The notes: generated by a model not told the origin, from the sequence alone. Shown: positions 22,957 to 35,813, numbered from the stretch's first letter. The stretch: 64,000 bases of DNA from Abelmoschus esculentus (GCA_035048815.1 JAUCBN010000028.1:9975001-10039000), one strand, 5' to 3'. Program-made: numbers and translations.

Positions 22957-25640
22957 AAATTTTCTAGATTCTCATAATGATAAGATTGCTACAGTATTGA
23001 AATGCTAAAAAAACTCAAAGTATGTTTTTCTAAAAATTTAAAATAGATTTTTATCTTTTTTTAGGTTTAGGATATAAAAGTATATTCGAGAGAGAATTAT
23101 AAAAAAAAAATATTGTGTCATAATTGATGAAGTTCGTGATGAATAACATGATAACAAATGTAGATTGTGTTAAAATATATTAACAAAAAAATTACGTGAA
23201 AGACTTTTTGATCTAGTACATGTGAAAGAAACTACTTCGTCCGTTTTGAAGAAAAAATTAATGATATATTGAGAAAAAAATTATTGATTATTTATTGATA
23301 AATTCTTTTATCGAGGACTTTATTCTAATGAAAGAGCGTCGAGCATAATTTTAAATGTATAATTTTGATAAATGAAAAGATCCTTTTTATAATATTTTAT
23401 AAGTTCGTAATTATTACTTCTATAAAAAATTATTTGTTTAGTCTTAAGTATTTTAATTTATAAGTTAATTTTCTATATTCTTTTATGTTTTCTTCATTCC
23501 TTACTGGTTATGTAAATTGTGGATCATAATTCTTATGACAGGAAAAATAAGAATGAAAAACTTTTTATGTGTATTTTTTTTTGTGTTAGTTACATATTTT
23601 TTATTTTACATTGATTAATGTCACTGTATTATTGGTATGAAAAAATAACATATAACTTATAATAACTTAAATTTTAGAATTTATAATTTAAGTTAACTCA
23701 AAGATTAAATATCGAATTTGAGCTAAGATATAGTCTTTAAATACTTTATTGGGCTTGCTTTGGCTATTTAAACTTGAACGTGAGCTTTTTTATTATTATT
23801 TTTTTCTTTTATTTTTTTTATATATTAATAAGGATATTTGCTTTCATGGTAAACTTTTCCTTTGTCTTTGTGACACGTTTTTTATTTTTATTTTTGTGGT
23901 TTATTTTATTTGTTCTTTTGGTATGATTCAGCATACCCTAGCAGCCGATTGTTGCAGAAATTTGAATCGGTCCTAGTTTCTGATTATGATTTTGTCGGTG
24001 GTCATTGATGGTTAGATCCTCACTCGGTTGATAGTTGTGTACCGATATAATCAGTCTTGAGTAGCGGAATATTCTGTCTGATGGTTTAGATCGCTCACCA
24101 CTCCTTATTCATCCGTTATATGTCTCGATTGAACAGAGACAAGGAGATTCAAGAAGCTTCTGGATTTTGATAGTATGCTTATCTCCATAGAAAATATTTC
24201 ACTTTTCTTTATTTTTTTTTGTTTCTCGGAATTCATTATAGTTGTAATATTTTCTATAAATTTAATAAAAAATCAGTGATAATTATAAAAAAAAGGAGGA
24301 TGAATGGGTAATTTATCATCCTTTAAGGAAAATAATAAAAAGGAATTAATTTAGCTGTAATAGGTTGATGATATGAAATTATTTTACCCCTTGTCGCCTT
24401 TCTCTACAATCATCTTCATATTGCACCGAAGAAGATAAGTTAAAGATCTAAACTCGAAGGTTTAAGATGAAAATCTTAAAATAATTTTTAAGGGTATTGT
24501 TCATATATCAAGGATATATATTTTAAGATAAATATCATCATTTTTCGTTGAGGTATGTTTTAAAGGAGGTTTAGAAAGATGAACGACATTAAGAAATTTA
24601 ATCTCAATTTTCTTATTATAAATCTTTCCAAATGATCTTCAATCTCTCATGTCATTCTTGTAACTCATTTTATAATATTTGATTATAGTTAAGGAGCTTG
24701 GCTCAAGTGAGGCTAAGGCTTGAAGCTAGTAATATTTTATAATATTAGAGATAATTTTTGAGCTCCGGACTTAGAGTGTTAACTTCACGTAGCGATATTG
24801 ATAGTTTAATTTTAACACCCTTTGTAATTGAGGGATTGAAATACAACATATATATATCAATATAATTGTTCATCTATCAATATCTATTATTTGATGAAAA
24901 ATCTAGTAGTAAATTTGTATACCGATACATCAGGGTATATTAGTACCATTATTCCTTTGTCTGAGAAAGGCTTTTATGTACTGATAAATAGAAATGAGTG
25001 TACCAATACTAATTGAAATCGACACGCTAGTTCTTACATATTGACATCATGTACTGATACGCTCTGTATACTTACTAGTACTGCACTAAGATTTTTCAAA
25101 TATAAATTGAGTATCGATAATCAAGGAGGAGTATTGGTACCATAGAGAGACGTACCGATACTCATGTACGAGTATCGATACTCATTAAAAAATTATCCAG
25201 AAATTTAACTTTGAGTTCAGAATTTTATAATTCGAAGTAATAGGCTTAAAAGGCCTCTAATGGTATAAAATAAATTATAAAACTGAAAATCAAAATTTTA
25301 ACCTCTTATGAGAATAAAATGAGAATGAAATGAGTTTTAAGACTCGTATAAATCATCTATTGATTAAAACTATTGATGTGTTAGTCTTGTAATGTTGTCA
25401 TGACTTTTGTGAGCACTTGTTTGATGGAACCTGGATATCTAAGTTGAATGAATATAGGTTTCAAATACTATTGGACTCGGGCCTTATTCGTAGCGGCTCG
25501 AAGAATGATTGTAATTAAGTTACATGTATCAGTGCTATGTGATCAAGCCTCGGCTAGGGTAAATATTCTGATGTAAGGTGACTTAGCCTCAATCGAAGTG
25601 TATGTAATGATATTATGTGACTCAACCTCACTCCGGTATG
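22957..25640. other. AT-rich region with old repeat fragments, no gene
   Basis: No coding region was recognised. At 24880-25190 several TACCGATACT and GTATCGATACTC phrases recur, and 25400-25640 has repeated GACTTAGCCTC/GTGACTCAACCTC phrases. These look like remnants of an older LTR retrotransposon into which the 25646-34371 element inserted. The segment 23870-24230 has an inverted relative at 38180-38510. Confidence 0.5.
23870..24230 (+). repeat. Dispersed repeat, copy 1
   Basis: Contains CAGCATACCCTAGCAGCCGA, TCCTAGTTTCTGATT, TTTTGTCGGTGGTCA, then ACAAGGAGATTCAAGAAGCT and ATAGTATGCTTATCTCCATAG. All are found in reverse complement at 38180-38510 in the corresponding order. No TIR or coding part was found. 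Confidence 0.6.
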
Positions 25641-25645
25641 GTATG

Positions 25646-26691
25646 TGTAGCGATGTGAAAAAATCCACGATTAGGATATTCACTAAAATATTCTTTTTTT
25701 GGTGTTGGAAACATTTTCGAGTTCAATTTAAAGATTAATGTCTTCCACATGGGATTTTTTATTTTAAAAATAATTTTTGTAAAATTGGAGTCTTCACAGG
25801 CCGTTTTGGTAGACCGAACACCATAAAACCAGAGATTTAAAAGTTGGGGTTCGGGAGTTGATTACGGATAGGAAAGGATTAGCATCCCCACACCGCCCAA
25901 AAATTGGTACTTTGTTTAATTACTGCTTTACTAATATTAAATTTTCCGGGCTAATTTGACGATCGAATCAATAATTAAACGTGTCATTTATTTTAAAACA
26001 CCTAAACTCGAAGGTAAGCGTCTGAACCACTACTACCATATTGATATTGACCTCGCTTACAACCGAATTTAGGGGCCCGCATTAAGAAATTAATATTCCA
26101 TTCATGCAACTTAAACATAAAAATAAATTAAATACATCACATAAAAATAAATATATAAAATATAAAATATAAATTAAAACATAAATAAATATTAATCTAA
26201 AACATAAATTGAAACATGAATATTAATCTAAAAATAAATAAAATTTAAATACCAAATAAAATAACTACATTTCATTAAAAATATTCAAAATATAAAAATA
26301 AAAAAATAAAAATTATACCTAAAATTATGAACGACTAACCCCGATAAACTCTCCACCGAGATCTACCACAACCTTTACAAAATTTTAACTAGATCGAATC
26401 CTAAAAATAGGACCCATCAAACCGAATAGAACCAAGGGTTTTCCCCCGGTCTATGGCCAGCCGAGAGCACTGCTCTCTTATGTGCTTGGCCACCGACTAC
26501 CCCTTGTGAATGACAGCCCCCTCCCCCTTTTATAAGCGTGAGGGTGGGGAAGGGAGGCCACGTGGGCCCTTGGTGGCCACTCAAATTTTCTTTTCCTTTT
26601 TTTCTTTTTTTTTTTACATTTTTTATATTAATAATAATATTATTAAAATAACACTAAAATGCTAAAAATTCGATAAAAATGAGTGATTATA
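25646..26691 (-). repeat. 3' LTR of the non-autonomous element
   Basis: 1046 bases from TGTAGCGATGTG to GAGTGATTATA on the plus strand. On the element's own strand it begins TATAATCACTC rather than TG, in both copies. It matches 30678-31421 plus 34100-34371. Confidence 0.88.
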
Positions 26692-26705
26692 GTTGCCCCC
26701 TTTTT
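26692..26705 (-). other. Polypurine tract of the non-autonomous element
   Basis: Minus-strand AAAAAGGGGGCAAC directly abuts the LTR, almost the same as the tract at 6941-6953. Confidence 0.7.
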
Positions 26706-26879
26706 GCTTGTTCTTGTGAAACGAGAACAAAATAAAGATAAAAAACACTCATTTTTAACCGATTTCTCTATTAATGGTCTTGGAATGATGTGTTTTTTTG
26801 AAACTCTCCATCTTCCTTGACCGAGTCTTTAGGCTCGTAAGTCCATTTTATATCGAACTTGTTCGTCTTTTGATTTTTG

Positions 26880-27800
26880 TAGGTCACTCCTGTATATGAC
26901 CATTCGCCTTTTGAGCAGATATTGCAAAACAAAAACTCCTACTATATATAACTTTTATCTCTAGATCTCAAGTTTTGGTTTCTCATGTATAAAACCATCA
27001 CCCTGAAGCCTCGAGTTACGTTCCCCTCTTGTATGAAGCTTTCGCTCAGAGACGATGACGAAGATAGGGGGTCCCTCCTGTATGAGACTACATGTCTTCT
27101 ACATTGTCGGTTTCTCTTATATAAGACCTTCTGCGTTAGGACAGATCTTGCAAAATAAGGTTCCTCTTATATAGAACTCTTACTTCTGGATCTGGAGTTA
27201 GGGCTTCTCCTATATGAAACCTTTCACTATGAAGTCTCGAGATGTGTGCCTCTCCTATATGAAGCTTCGATCTCAGAAACGAAAATGAAGATAGGGTCCC
27301 TCTTAAATAGAACCCCTCTTCTTTGATGTTGTCTGTTTCTCCTGTATAAAACCATCGCACCATGGATGAACTTATCTAGTGGTAGCTCCTTCTGTATAGA
27401 GCTTCGAATTTTTGTGTTTGGTGTGTGCAAGTTCTTTCTGTATAGAACTGATGCAAATTCTCTTTCTGTGGGACTCGAATCATGTTGGTACCCTCTATAT
27501 AGAATCTTTATCTCCAAGTCTTTTGGGACTCACTTCTAACGACTGTGAATCTTCTTTCTGAATCGTGACTCATGACAGAGTGGCTATCAATCTTTTTTTT
27601 GAATCGAGACTCACGCCTTCATAGGCTGTCAATCTTCTTTTTGAAAACATTTGGTCAGCACTCATGCCAAGTCGCTGAAAATCTTCTTTCTGAATTGGGA
27701 CTCACACCAAGTGATTGTCAATCTTTTTTTTGAACCAGGACTCACGCTAGAGTGGCTGCCAAAATTTTTTTCTTCGGGACTCACGACGGGAAGGCTGTCA
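26880..27800. repeat. Two blocks of degenerate short tandem repeats
   Basis: 26880-27510 repeats TTCTCCTGTATGARAC-like units at roughly 35-60 base spacing. 27530-27800 repeats a GGACTCACGCC...GGCTGTCAATCTTCTTTCTGAA unit about six times at roughly 50 base spacing. Both lie in the element's 3' region, next to the PPT, as in the gypsy element at 5209-15566. Confidence 0.78.
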
Positions 27801-27954
27801 ATCTTCTTTCTCTGAAAATGATTAGGTATTTGGATTCCCCTAATGTCTTAATTTCTGTGACCTGCTAGTCTTAGCTCTCGGTATTCTCAGTTTTTCTTTC
27901 TCTCTACTCTTGTCTAATTTTTGGGCTCAAATTCCAGTACTCAGCTTAGTTTCT

Positions 27955-27984
27955 TCTTTCTTTCTTTCTTTCTTTCTTTCTTTT
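27955..27984 (+). repeat. (TTTC)n microsatellite
   Basis: An uninterrupted run of about seven CTTT units within the non-autonomous element. Confidence 0.95.
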
Positions 27985-29127
27985 TCTTTTACCTCAGGAG
28001 ATTACTTGGTTCTATCCATCTAGACATCAGAATAGGCTTATCAGAGGCGATATTGAAAATTTGAAAGGTTGATCTCCCTGGTCCAATCTTTCTTATTTTC
28101 CTTCTTTTTGTTGGAATATGGTATTCAAATGAGCATTTGTGGAAGGTGCAAAGATGCACAAAATTGTTGTTGGGATTAGCTTTCTTAACGACTATCTGTC
28201 TTTTCCTGTAAGACGATAGTTTATCAAAAAGAATAATGCATGAGCATTTTCATTATGCATGTGTTCATGAAGTATACTGAGATGTATAGATGCAAGCTAT
28301 TTGTAGCATATACAATGATACATGAAGTTTCTATTAACTCTGTTTCAAAAATTTGGTGCCCCAAAACTCATTCTGTCTACCTGGTAAGCTTCATTAGCTA
28401 AACTTTGTCATTAATCATGACACCTCTAGTCAAATCAGATTTGAGCTTTGATTCTATCAGTTCGCGGACAATGATGCTCTGCTTGTATTCTTTATGTTCT
28501 CTTCTATCTCAGTATAATGGTTGATCGAACGTCTTTGTGTCTTGACTTCTTTTCTATACTTGTCGGTGTACCTCAATAGAGGTTGACTCTCAGTTTTTTT
28601 AATTCTTGAAAAAATGAATTTATTTGTATGTATTTTAATATGCAAGAAAAAACTTTGAAAAATGTATGAAATTTAGAAGTTCATTGCAAAAAATATTTAA
28701 AACATATTTGCCTTCCTGAATGTCAAATGTAATGACATATTTTCCCCAATCTGGAAAAGAAAAAACTCTAATGAAGAGTATATTTAAAAGATCCTTGTCA
28801 ATTACGAGAATATAGGCAAATCCCTAGTCTCTTCTGACTATCGAGCTTTTAAAATAAACAACTCCCTTCCTACAGGCTACCCCTTATTGGTGACACTCAT
28901 TATCTCTCTTTCTCATCCTGCCCCATCCTTTCCTCATTTAGGTGTCGATCATGCACTTCAAAGTTCGACGTTCCTTGAAGCAAGGTTAACCTTTGGGCGG
29001 AAGTATGATCTAAAGACAATCTCTTTTAGTTTGGATATCCATGAACGATGGGAATGGTCTTTGAAATCTTGTAAGACCTGGGTCTATGATTGGCGTAAAG
29101 ATGCTCATGTATTTGCGATAATCTTTT

Positions 29128-29670
29128 TGAGTCGCTCTAGAGTGCTTGTTTTAGGTTTTCACCCTAGAGTTCATTCTCTTTTTCTAAAATTGGTAATCTT
29201 CAGGTCGACTTGTCTCAGATGGGCTTCGATGTTCACTTTTGTGAAAATTTGTGAGACCTTGAGGTGTTCAAAATGAAGATTTCTTTGTTTATCTTCGCCT
29301 CGTTTCTTCTGTTTGAATTTCTAATTCTGAATTTTTTGATTTGAATATGAAGTCTGTACAGTAAATGTATTTGTATTTGTGATATGTATAGTTTATTTTT
29401 TGAGTCGCTCTAGACTATCTATTTTAGGTTTTCACCCTAGAGTTCATTCTCTTTTTCCAAAATTGATAATCTTCATGTCAACTTGTCTTGGATGAGATTC
29501 AATGTTCATATCTATATAAATTTGTGAGATCTTGAGATACATAGAATAAGGATTCTTTGCTTATCCTTGTCTCATTTCTTCTGATTGTGTTTCTGTTTCT
29601 AGATCATCTGATCTGAAAATGTAGTTTGTAAAACGTTGTTTCTCTTTTTCTTTTTTCTTTCATCTGAAAA
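29128..29670. repeat. Tandem duplication, period 273 bp
   Basis: TGAGTCGCTCTAGA at 29128 and 29401 begins two units that share GTTTTCACCCTAGAGTTCAT, GTCGACTTGTCT/GTCAACTTGTCT and the following TTCTTTG block. Divergence is moderate. Confidence 0.85.
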
Positions 29671-30657
29671 TGGCTCGACCTTTAGATGATGAGATGATAT
29701 CGGTTCAATGTCTATAATAACCCATTTATCAAACTTTGGTTTTTGTTACATCCTTTGGAATCCCGGACTAACATTATGATGTAGACCCGAACAAATGCAT
29801 GGTCATTACCTGATTGTTTGGTATACTGTTGTTTGGGCTCCTCGGTTGTCCTCTAACCGATTCTTGATAAAAGGGGTCTGATGGATGGTGGCTTTGCCAA
29901 ATCTTGTCCCTTAATCGGTGTCTCTGATCGATTTTTAACACTAGGGTTGAGGTTTTCAGATACCTCTCTTCCATGGTGAATGTTTCTTTTGTAGGATGAA
30001 CCACTCGAATCAATACCCTCGATGCAATATGCAATATGCGATATGCGGTGGTGCATGCGAAAAAGGAAATAAAAGACAAAGAAACCAAGTTAGTACCGGT
30101 AAAAATAATAAACGCAAAAATAAATTTAAAAAATTAAATTGCGTAAAAGTAAACAAAGAAGGGCAACCCTAGATATCCCGTCTAGTTCACTTAGGGTATC
30201 CGTATGACTCTAATGAGGTGGGTAATCTAGTTCTCTATATGCAGTGTTGGTACTAAAGGGGACCCGAATTGTCCGAGTTGTCCTCTACTAAAAGTAGCAA
30301 GGCCCCCGATCATCACCCATTATAGGCTCATTTTGATCGGGTTCAATTCAGGGGGACTTGTTCGCTTATGCCCATACGAATAAACGATATCCTCACGAAA
30401 GCATAAGGTAGTGGAGCCCCGAAGGTACTTCGGCTAGGGCCCATACGGGAGAACGTTATCTCCACGAAAGCGCTAGCCTTTTCCCCACTTAAAATGATGG
30501 GTTTAGATGTCAATTTTAAATGCAAAAAAAAAACGCAAATTCAATTGAATATTAATTTGATCATCACTTTAGCCCAAAATCTTTAAATATTAGTAAAGCG
30601 GTAATCATTTAAAAGTTTGACTCTCTTTTTTTGTTTTTTTTTTAAAATAAAAATTAC

Positions 30658-30675
30658 TCCCCAGCGGAGTCGTCA
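30658..30675 (-). other. Primer-binding site of the non-autonomous element
   Basis: Minus-strand TGACGACTCCGCTGGGGA lies two bases inside the 5' LTR and differs from the site at 13829-13846 at two positions. It would pair with the same kind of tRNA 3' end. Confidence 0.75.
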
Positions 30676-30677
30676 TC

Positions 30678-33600
30678 TGTAGTGATATGGAAAAATCCAC
30701 GATTACGGGTTATCGCTAAAAAGTTCTTTTTCGTTGCTGGAAAATATTTTTGAGGTCAATTTAAAGATTAATGTCTTCCACATGAGATTTTTGAATTAAA
30801 AATGATTTTTGTCAAATTAGAGTCGCCACCGGCCGTTTTGGGAGACCGGACACCTTAAAACTAGAGATTTTAAAAGTTGGGGTTCGGGAGTCGGTTATGG
30901 ATGGGGATGGATTAGCACCCCCACATCACCCAAAAATTGGTACTTTGTTTAATTACCGCTTTACTAATATTAAATTTTCCGGGCTAATTTGACGATCGAA
31001 TCAATTTTAATTAAACGTACGTATTTATTTTAAAGCACCTAAACTCGAAGGTAAATGTCTGAACCACTACCACCATATTGATACTGGTCTCGCTTACGAT
31101 CGAATTTAGGGGTCCGCATTAACAAATTAATATTCCATTCATACAACTTAAACATAAAAATAAATTAAATACATCACATAAAAATAAATACATAAAATAT
31201 AAATTAAAACATAAATAAATATTAATCTAAAACATAAATTGAAACATAAATATTAATCTAAACATAAATAAAATTTAAATACCAAATAAATAACTACATT
31301 TCATTAAAAATATTCAAAATACAAAAATAAAAAAAATATACCTAAAAATACAAACCCTGATAAACTCCCCACTGAGATTTACCACGACCTCTCCAAAATT
31401 TTAACTAGATCGAATCCTAAATGTCGCAACCTCTTAAAAAATCGTCTTTAGGTGAAAAGTAGCTTGGCAATTGATTTTAAAAAAAATATGAATTTTCACT
31501 TTTAATCTTGAAAATCCCAAATTTTAGGAAAAAATATTTAATTTTTAAAATGATTTAGAGTCGCCACCGGCCACTTTGGTAGGCCAGACACCATAAAACA
31601 AACCAAAGATTCATTTAAAAAACTTTTGGGTTCGGGAGTCGGTTACGTGTAAGGACGATCCTTACAAACGCCCAAAAAATTGGTACCTTATTAATTTCAC
31701 GTGGCATTTTGATATTTTAAAGGTAGATATTAATTTAATTCTCCATTGTTAATCAAACATTATTTGAATTGAGGATATCCTTTTGATTTAGAAATTACAT
31801 CACCTTTAAACTTGGATTGAACGAGACGTCCTCTAGATAGGAAACCTCACCCAAATTCAAAGGAATATAACTTCCGCCTCAAAAGGTTAAAATAAAATGC
31901 ATGACCGTTTTTATCTTGTTCATTTTAAGTTCTAATCCTACAAAGGCTCCATTAATTAAGTGTTGAAACCTAAGTTACTAATATTGCTAGTTGTTTACCT
32001 ATCAATTTTATTTAATACTAAGCCTAAGTTATTTTATCAAAATTTTAGGTTTTAATAGCACATGAATTCGATACTAAGGTACACTCTTTAGGCCAACATC
32101 ATGGTACGTCAAAACATCAGCCTCTTTAGTGTATCCGAGATATAAGATTCAAATACCATTATTTACTAATTATCTCCTTATTTAATTAATTAATTAATTA
32201 ATTAATTAAAACGACTAGTCCTAGAGGGCTCTAAATTAATTAACTAAATATTTATTAAGTGATCTTCCTAAAAATGTGTCATGCAATACTTAAAATAAAA
32301 CATAAGTAAATAAAACGTAGTAAAGGAACTTGATATTTTTATTTAGAACATGGGAGTACAAATTACATCAAAATTGTCATCATAAATATAAAGGGACTTG
32401 CATTGGTAAAGATAAAAGGAAGAGTAATCGAACTGAAGGATGAATCAGATTTAATTAAGTGTGTAATTAATTTTAAAGTTTAGAAATTTTAATTAAATTA
32501 ATTAATTAATCAAAATTTCCCTAACTTTAAATTTTAATTAATCCTAATTAAAACCTAACTTGATGGATTTTAAGTTTTTAAAGTTCGATTAGGGTTGGAT
32601 TAGATTCAATTAGATTAATTTTTAAATCTTATCTTAGAAAATTAAAATTAATTAAGAAACTTAATTAAAATAATTTCTAAATTTTAAGAATTTAATTAAA
32701 CCTAATTAAAGTCTAGTTTAGTGAAACTTAGACTAAATTAGACCTAATTAATTTTAAAACTTATCTTTAGAAATTAATTAAAATAATTAATTAAAATTAT
32801 TTCCTAAATTTTAAGAATTAAACCTAATTAAAGTCTAATTTTTAGGTTCTAGGGGTCGAATTAATCTTAAATTAGATCTAACTAGGTTAAATTAATTTTA
32901 AAATATCTTAAAAATTAAATTAAATTCTAATTAGAATCTAATTAGGGAAATCTTTAAGTCTTAAAATTAATTTTTATCCTAATTAAAGTCTAAAATTAAT
33001 TAATTTTAATCCTAGGGGTCTAAATTAGAGGTTTAGGGACCTAATTGAGTGAAATCTAAGGCTTTAGGGACCTAATTGAAGGTTCTAGGGACTAAATTGA
33101 AGGTTCTAGGGACTAAATTGAAGTACAACTTAAACTAGGGAGGACCGAAAGGGTGATTTCCCCCTATCCGTTCAGAAAGGTGCGAATCTGGGTTGACCCG
33201 GATCTGACCCGCGCGAAACAAGTGCCCAAAACGGCAGCATTTTACTGCGCATCAAAAGCCTAGCCTGCCGAGTTGGCTCGGTCAGATGAACCGAGACCCA
33301 ACTCGGTCCAACTCACTTGTCTCCCAAAACCTCTGAAGCTAACAGTTTTCAACCCAGAAAACTCACCTATTTTGGGTCAAACAGGGTTTTTAACCAAGAA
33401 CATCATGAATGTTCTTCATGTTCATGAAGAATACGGCCACCCTCTGCCCTGCGTGCCGCCGCTTGATCCAAGTCGTTGCCGCCTTGGATCGCTCCGGCGA
33501 GTTTGTCGGTCACCGTCCCGTTGCTCTTTTCGACGCCGGCGAAAGCACCAACAACCCTAAAATGCCTTAAAAACCACTAAAAATCTAGGTTTTTGAGGTC

Positions 33601-34371
33601 TAATAGCCCTAAAAACTGATCGAAGCCAACCCTAAACACCAAAACAACCGGTCGAACGCCCTAAAATATCCTAAAACCCAACCCTATCATGCTTTAAACA
33701 TCAAAACAAGAAGGAAGAAAAAAAAGAAACAAATCAAATGCTTACCTCCGACGGCTCCAAAACAGAATTTCGATTTGCCGATTGCCCTTTACTGCCGATA
33801 AGCTCCGATTTCTGACGATCCACCTCCCCCTTCACTGTCCGATTGAATCCCTTTTAAAGGGATTCAAATCAGAATCCTAACCCCAATCAAACACAATCTA
33901 ATCCCCTAAAAAGCTCAAACACTAAATCCATATCCTAACAAACCCCAACAACCGAAACACTCCCCCTCAATCCCATGTTTTTCGTTTTTTTAGATTTTTT
34001 ATTTTTTATTTTATTTTTTTTTTATTATTTTTAAATATTTTATTATTTATATTTTATTAATTATTATTTAAAATATATAAAATTCGTGTCGACACTAAAA
34101 ATAGAACTCGATCAAACTGGATAAGACCAAGGGTTTTCCCCCGATCCATGGCCAACCGAGAGCACTGCTTTCTTTTGTGCTTGGCCATCGGCTCCCCCTT
34201 TTGAATGGCAACCCCCTCCCCCTTTTATAGGCTTGTGGGTGGGGAAGGGAGGCCACGTGGGCCTTGGTGGCCACTCAAATTTTCTTTTTTTTTTTTTACA
34301 TTTTATATTATTAATAATATTATTAAAATAATACTAAAATACTAAAAATTCAATAAAAATGAGTGATTATA
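30678..34371 (-). repeat. 5' LTR of the non-autonomous element, split by an insertion
   Basis: 30678-31421 matches the first part of 25646-26691, and 34100-34371 matches the rest. The break is exactly where the solo LTR 31422-34094 inserted, with CTAAA duplicated on both sides. In the intact LTR the same site reads AATCCTAAAAATAG once. Confidence 0.9.
31422..34094 (-). mobile_element. Solo LTR of a Tat-type retrotransposon (family A), nested
   Basis: 2673 bases, TGTCGCAACC to GTGTCGACA, with an exact 5-bp duplication CTAAA (31417-31421 and 34095-34099). It is the reverse-complement relative of 20156-22951: the terminal sequences, a GC-rich block (33170-33560) and the TTAATTAGG-rich block (32440-33120) correspond in mirrored order. 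It sits inside the 5' LTR of the 25646-34371 element. Confidence 0.9.
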
Positions 34372-34376
34372 ATATG

Positions 34377-34772
34377 GTATAACATGTTTGGGCTTTATGA
34401 GTCAATTGATTGATTTATGTTGATTGTATGTGTTTAGGCGATCAAAGTAGTGTTACATGATATTCATACTTACTTTATCATCATTTTAATCACAAGCTTA
34501 TGTTTATGATTTGCATGTAACATGGTAGAATAGAGGTGTATTCATTGAGCTTTCGAGCTCAATGTTCAGAATTGTTATTTCCTGAGTCTTTAATATATCG
34601 ATGCGATAAAAAAAACAATACTTAGATTTGTTGGGACAATATATTTGTAGTACTTTATGTTTTTAATTATTATGTTTTGATTTGGAGTTATTATGCAATG
34701 CTTTAATGTTTTGTATAACTTATTTTAACATTATGGTTATATTTATGAAAAGTGTGAAATTGGACTAAACTA
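34377..34772. other. Remnant of older repeat, no gene
   Basis: The phrase CATTGAGCTTTCGAGCTCAA and neighbouring TGTTTATGATTTGCATG resemble LTR sequence of old plant gypsy elements. No boundaries could be set. Confidence 0.3.
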
Positions 34773-35556
34773 ATTTAAAATAATTTTTTTAACCTTTAAC
34801 GTTTATAATTTTTATCGTTTTGGTCCTTATTCTTTTTTTGGATAAATTTAGCCCTTAACCTATATATTTTTGACAAATAACTTATTTTTTAACTATCATG
34901 ATAACTGGATCTTAAAAATCTAACAATGATAACATGTCATATTCATATGATAATATATTTTAAATAACATGACATCTAACCTATCAAATATATATATGTG
35001 AAATATAATTTTATTTTAATATAAAATATTAAAAAAAATAAAATATGAAATAATTAAAATTCAAATAAAATATTAAAAAAATAATTAATTCTAAAATAAA
35101 ATACTAATAAACATTCTCATCCCTAACTACGATAAAATCAAAATTCTATCTTAAAAAATTAATTAATTTCGAACTGTGTTTATATTTTTTAGGATAGATT
35201 TTGATTCTATCGTAGTTAGGATTGAGAAAGTTTAGTAGCTTTTTATTTTAGAATTAATTAATTTTTAATATTTTATTTGAATTTGAATTGTTTTATATTT
35301 TATATTAAAATAAAATTATATTTCATATATATATATATATTTGATAGGTTAGATGTCATGTTATTTAAATTATATTATCATATGCATATGGCATGTTATT
35401 ATTGTTAAACTTTTAACGGTTCAGTTATCATGATAGTTAAAAAATAAGCTATTTGTCAAAAAGATATAGGTCAAGGGCTAAATTTTTCCCAAAAATAGAA
35501 TAAAGGTCAAAACGATAAAAATTATAAACGTTAAGGTTTAAAAGTATCTTTATGCC
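34773..35556. mobile_element. Long foldback element (MULE-type MITE), copy 1, degenerate left end
   Basis: The two halves are reverse complements over almost the whole length. TTGGTCCTTATTCTTTTTTT on the left pairs with the AATAGAATAAAGGTCAAAAC region on the right, with the centre near 35180. The right end TATCTTTATGCC equals that of the copy at 56742-57475, whose 9-bp target duplication is intact. The left end has mutated beyond the first 20 bases and no clear duplication remains. It ends about 260 bases downstream of the CML stop codon. Confidence 0.85.
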
Positions 35557-35618
35557 TAATCTTTTAATGATTAAGGTTTGTAATCCAATATAATACGGAC
35601 TTTAGGGTGTTTCATAAT

Positions 35619-35624
35619 TTTATT
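35619..35624 (-). terminator. Candidate poly(A) signal of the CML gene
   Basis: AATAAA on the minus strand about 190 bases past the stop codon. It lies just outside the foldback element, between that element and the gene. Confidence 0.4.
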
Positions 35625-35813
35625 AAAATTTTGTTGAAATACACAAATCACAATACTTGCCCGCTCGAACACTTGATAATATACATAGGTGTTGAAATTC
35701 AAACCATCCCAGCCTTTAGTGCCAAGCCCATACACAAACCATAACCAGCCTTTAGTGCCCAGTACATACAGGTTCCATGTAATATACGTACCCCCTGGAA
35801 CTTACACTACTTT

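Larger units (their letters stand above)
25646..34371 (-). mobile_element. Non-autonomous Tat-type LTR retrotransposon with a nested solo LTR
   Basis: LTRs at 25646-26691 and 30678-34371 (the latter interrupted) are flanked by near-identical pentamers GTATG (25641-25645) and ATATG (34372-34376). A PBS next to the right LTR (30658-30675) and a purine tract next to the left LTR show minus orientation. The internal region of about 4 kb (26692-30677) encodes no recognisable gag or pol. The longest minus frame, 104 codons at 30088-29774, matches nothing I know. PBS, PPT, leader phrases and the LTR 3' block resemble those of the 5209-15566 element, so it probably depended on proteins of a related autonomous element. 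Confidence 0.88.

Noticed and set aside
28887..29276. A 129-codon plus-strand frame in the non-autonomous element
   Set aside because: It crosses the border into a 273-bp tandem repeat, has no domain, and is on the strand opposite to the element's own transcription.
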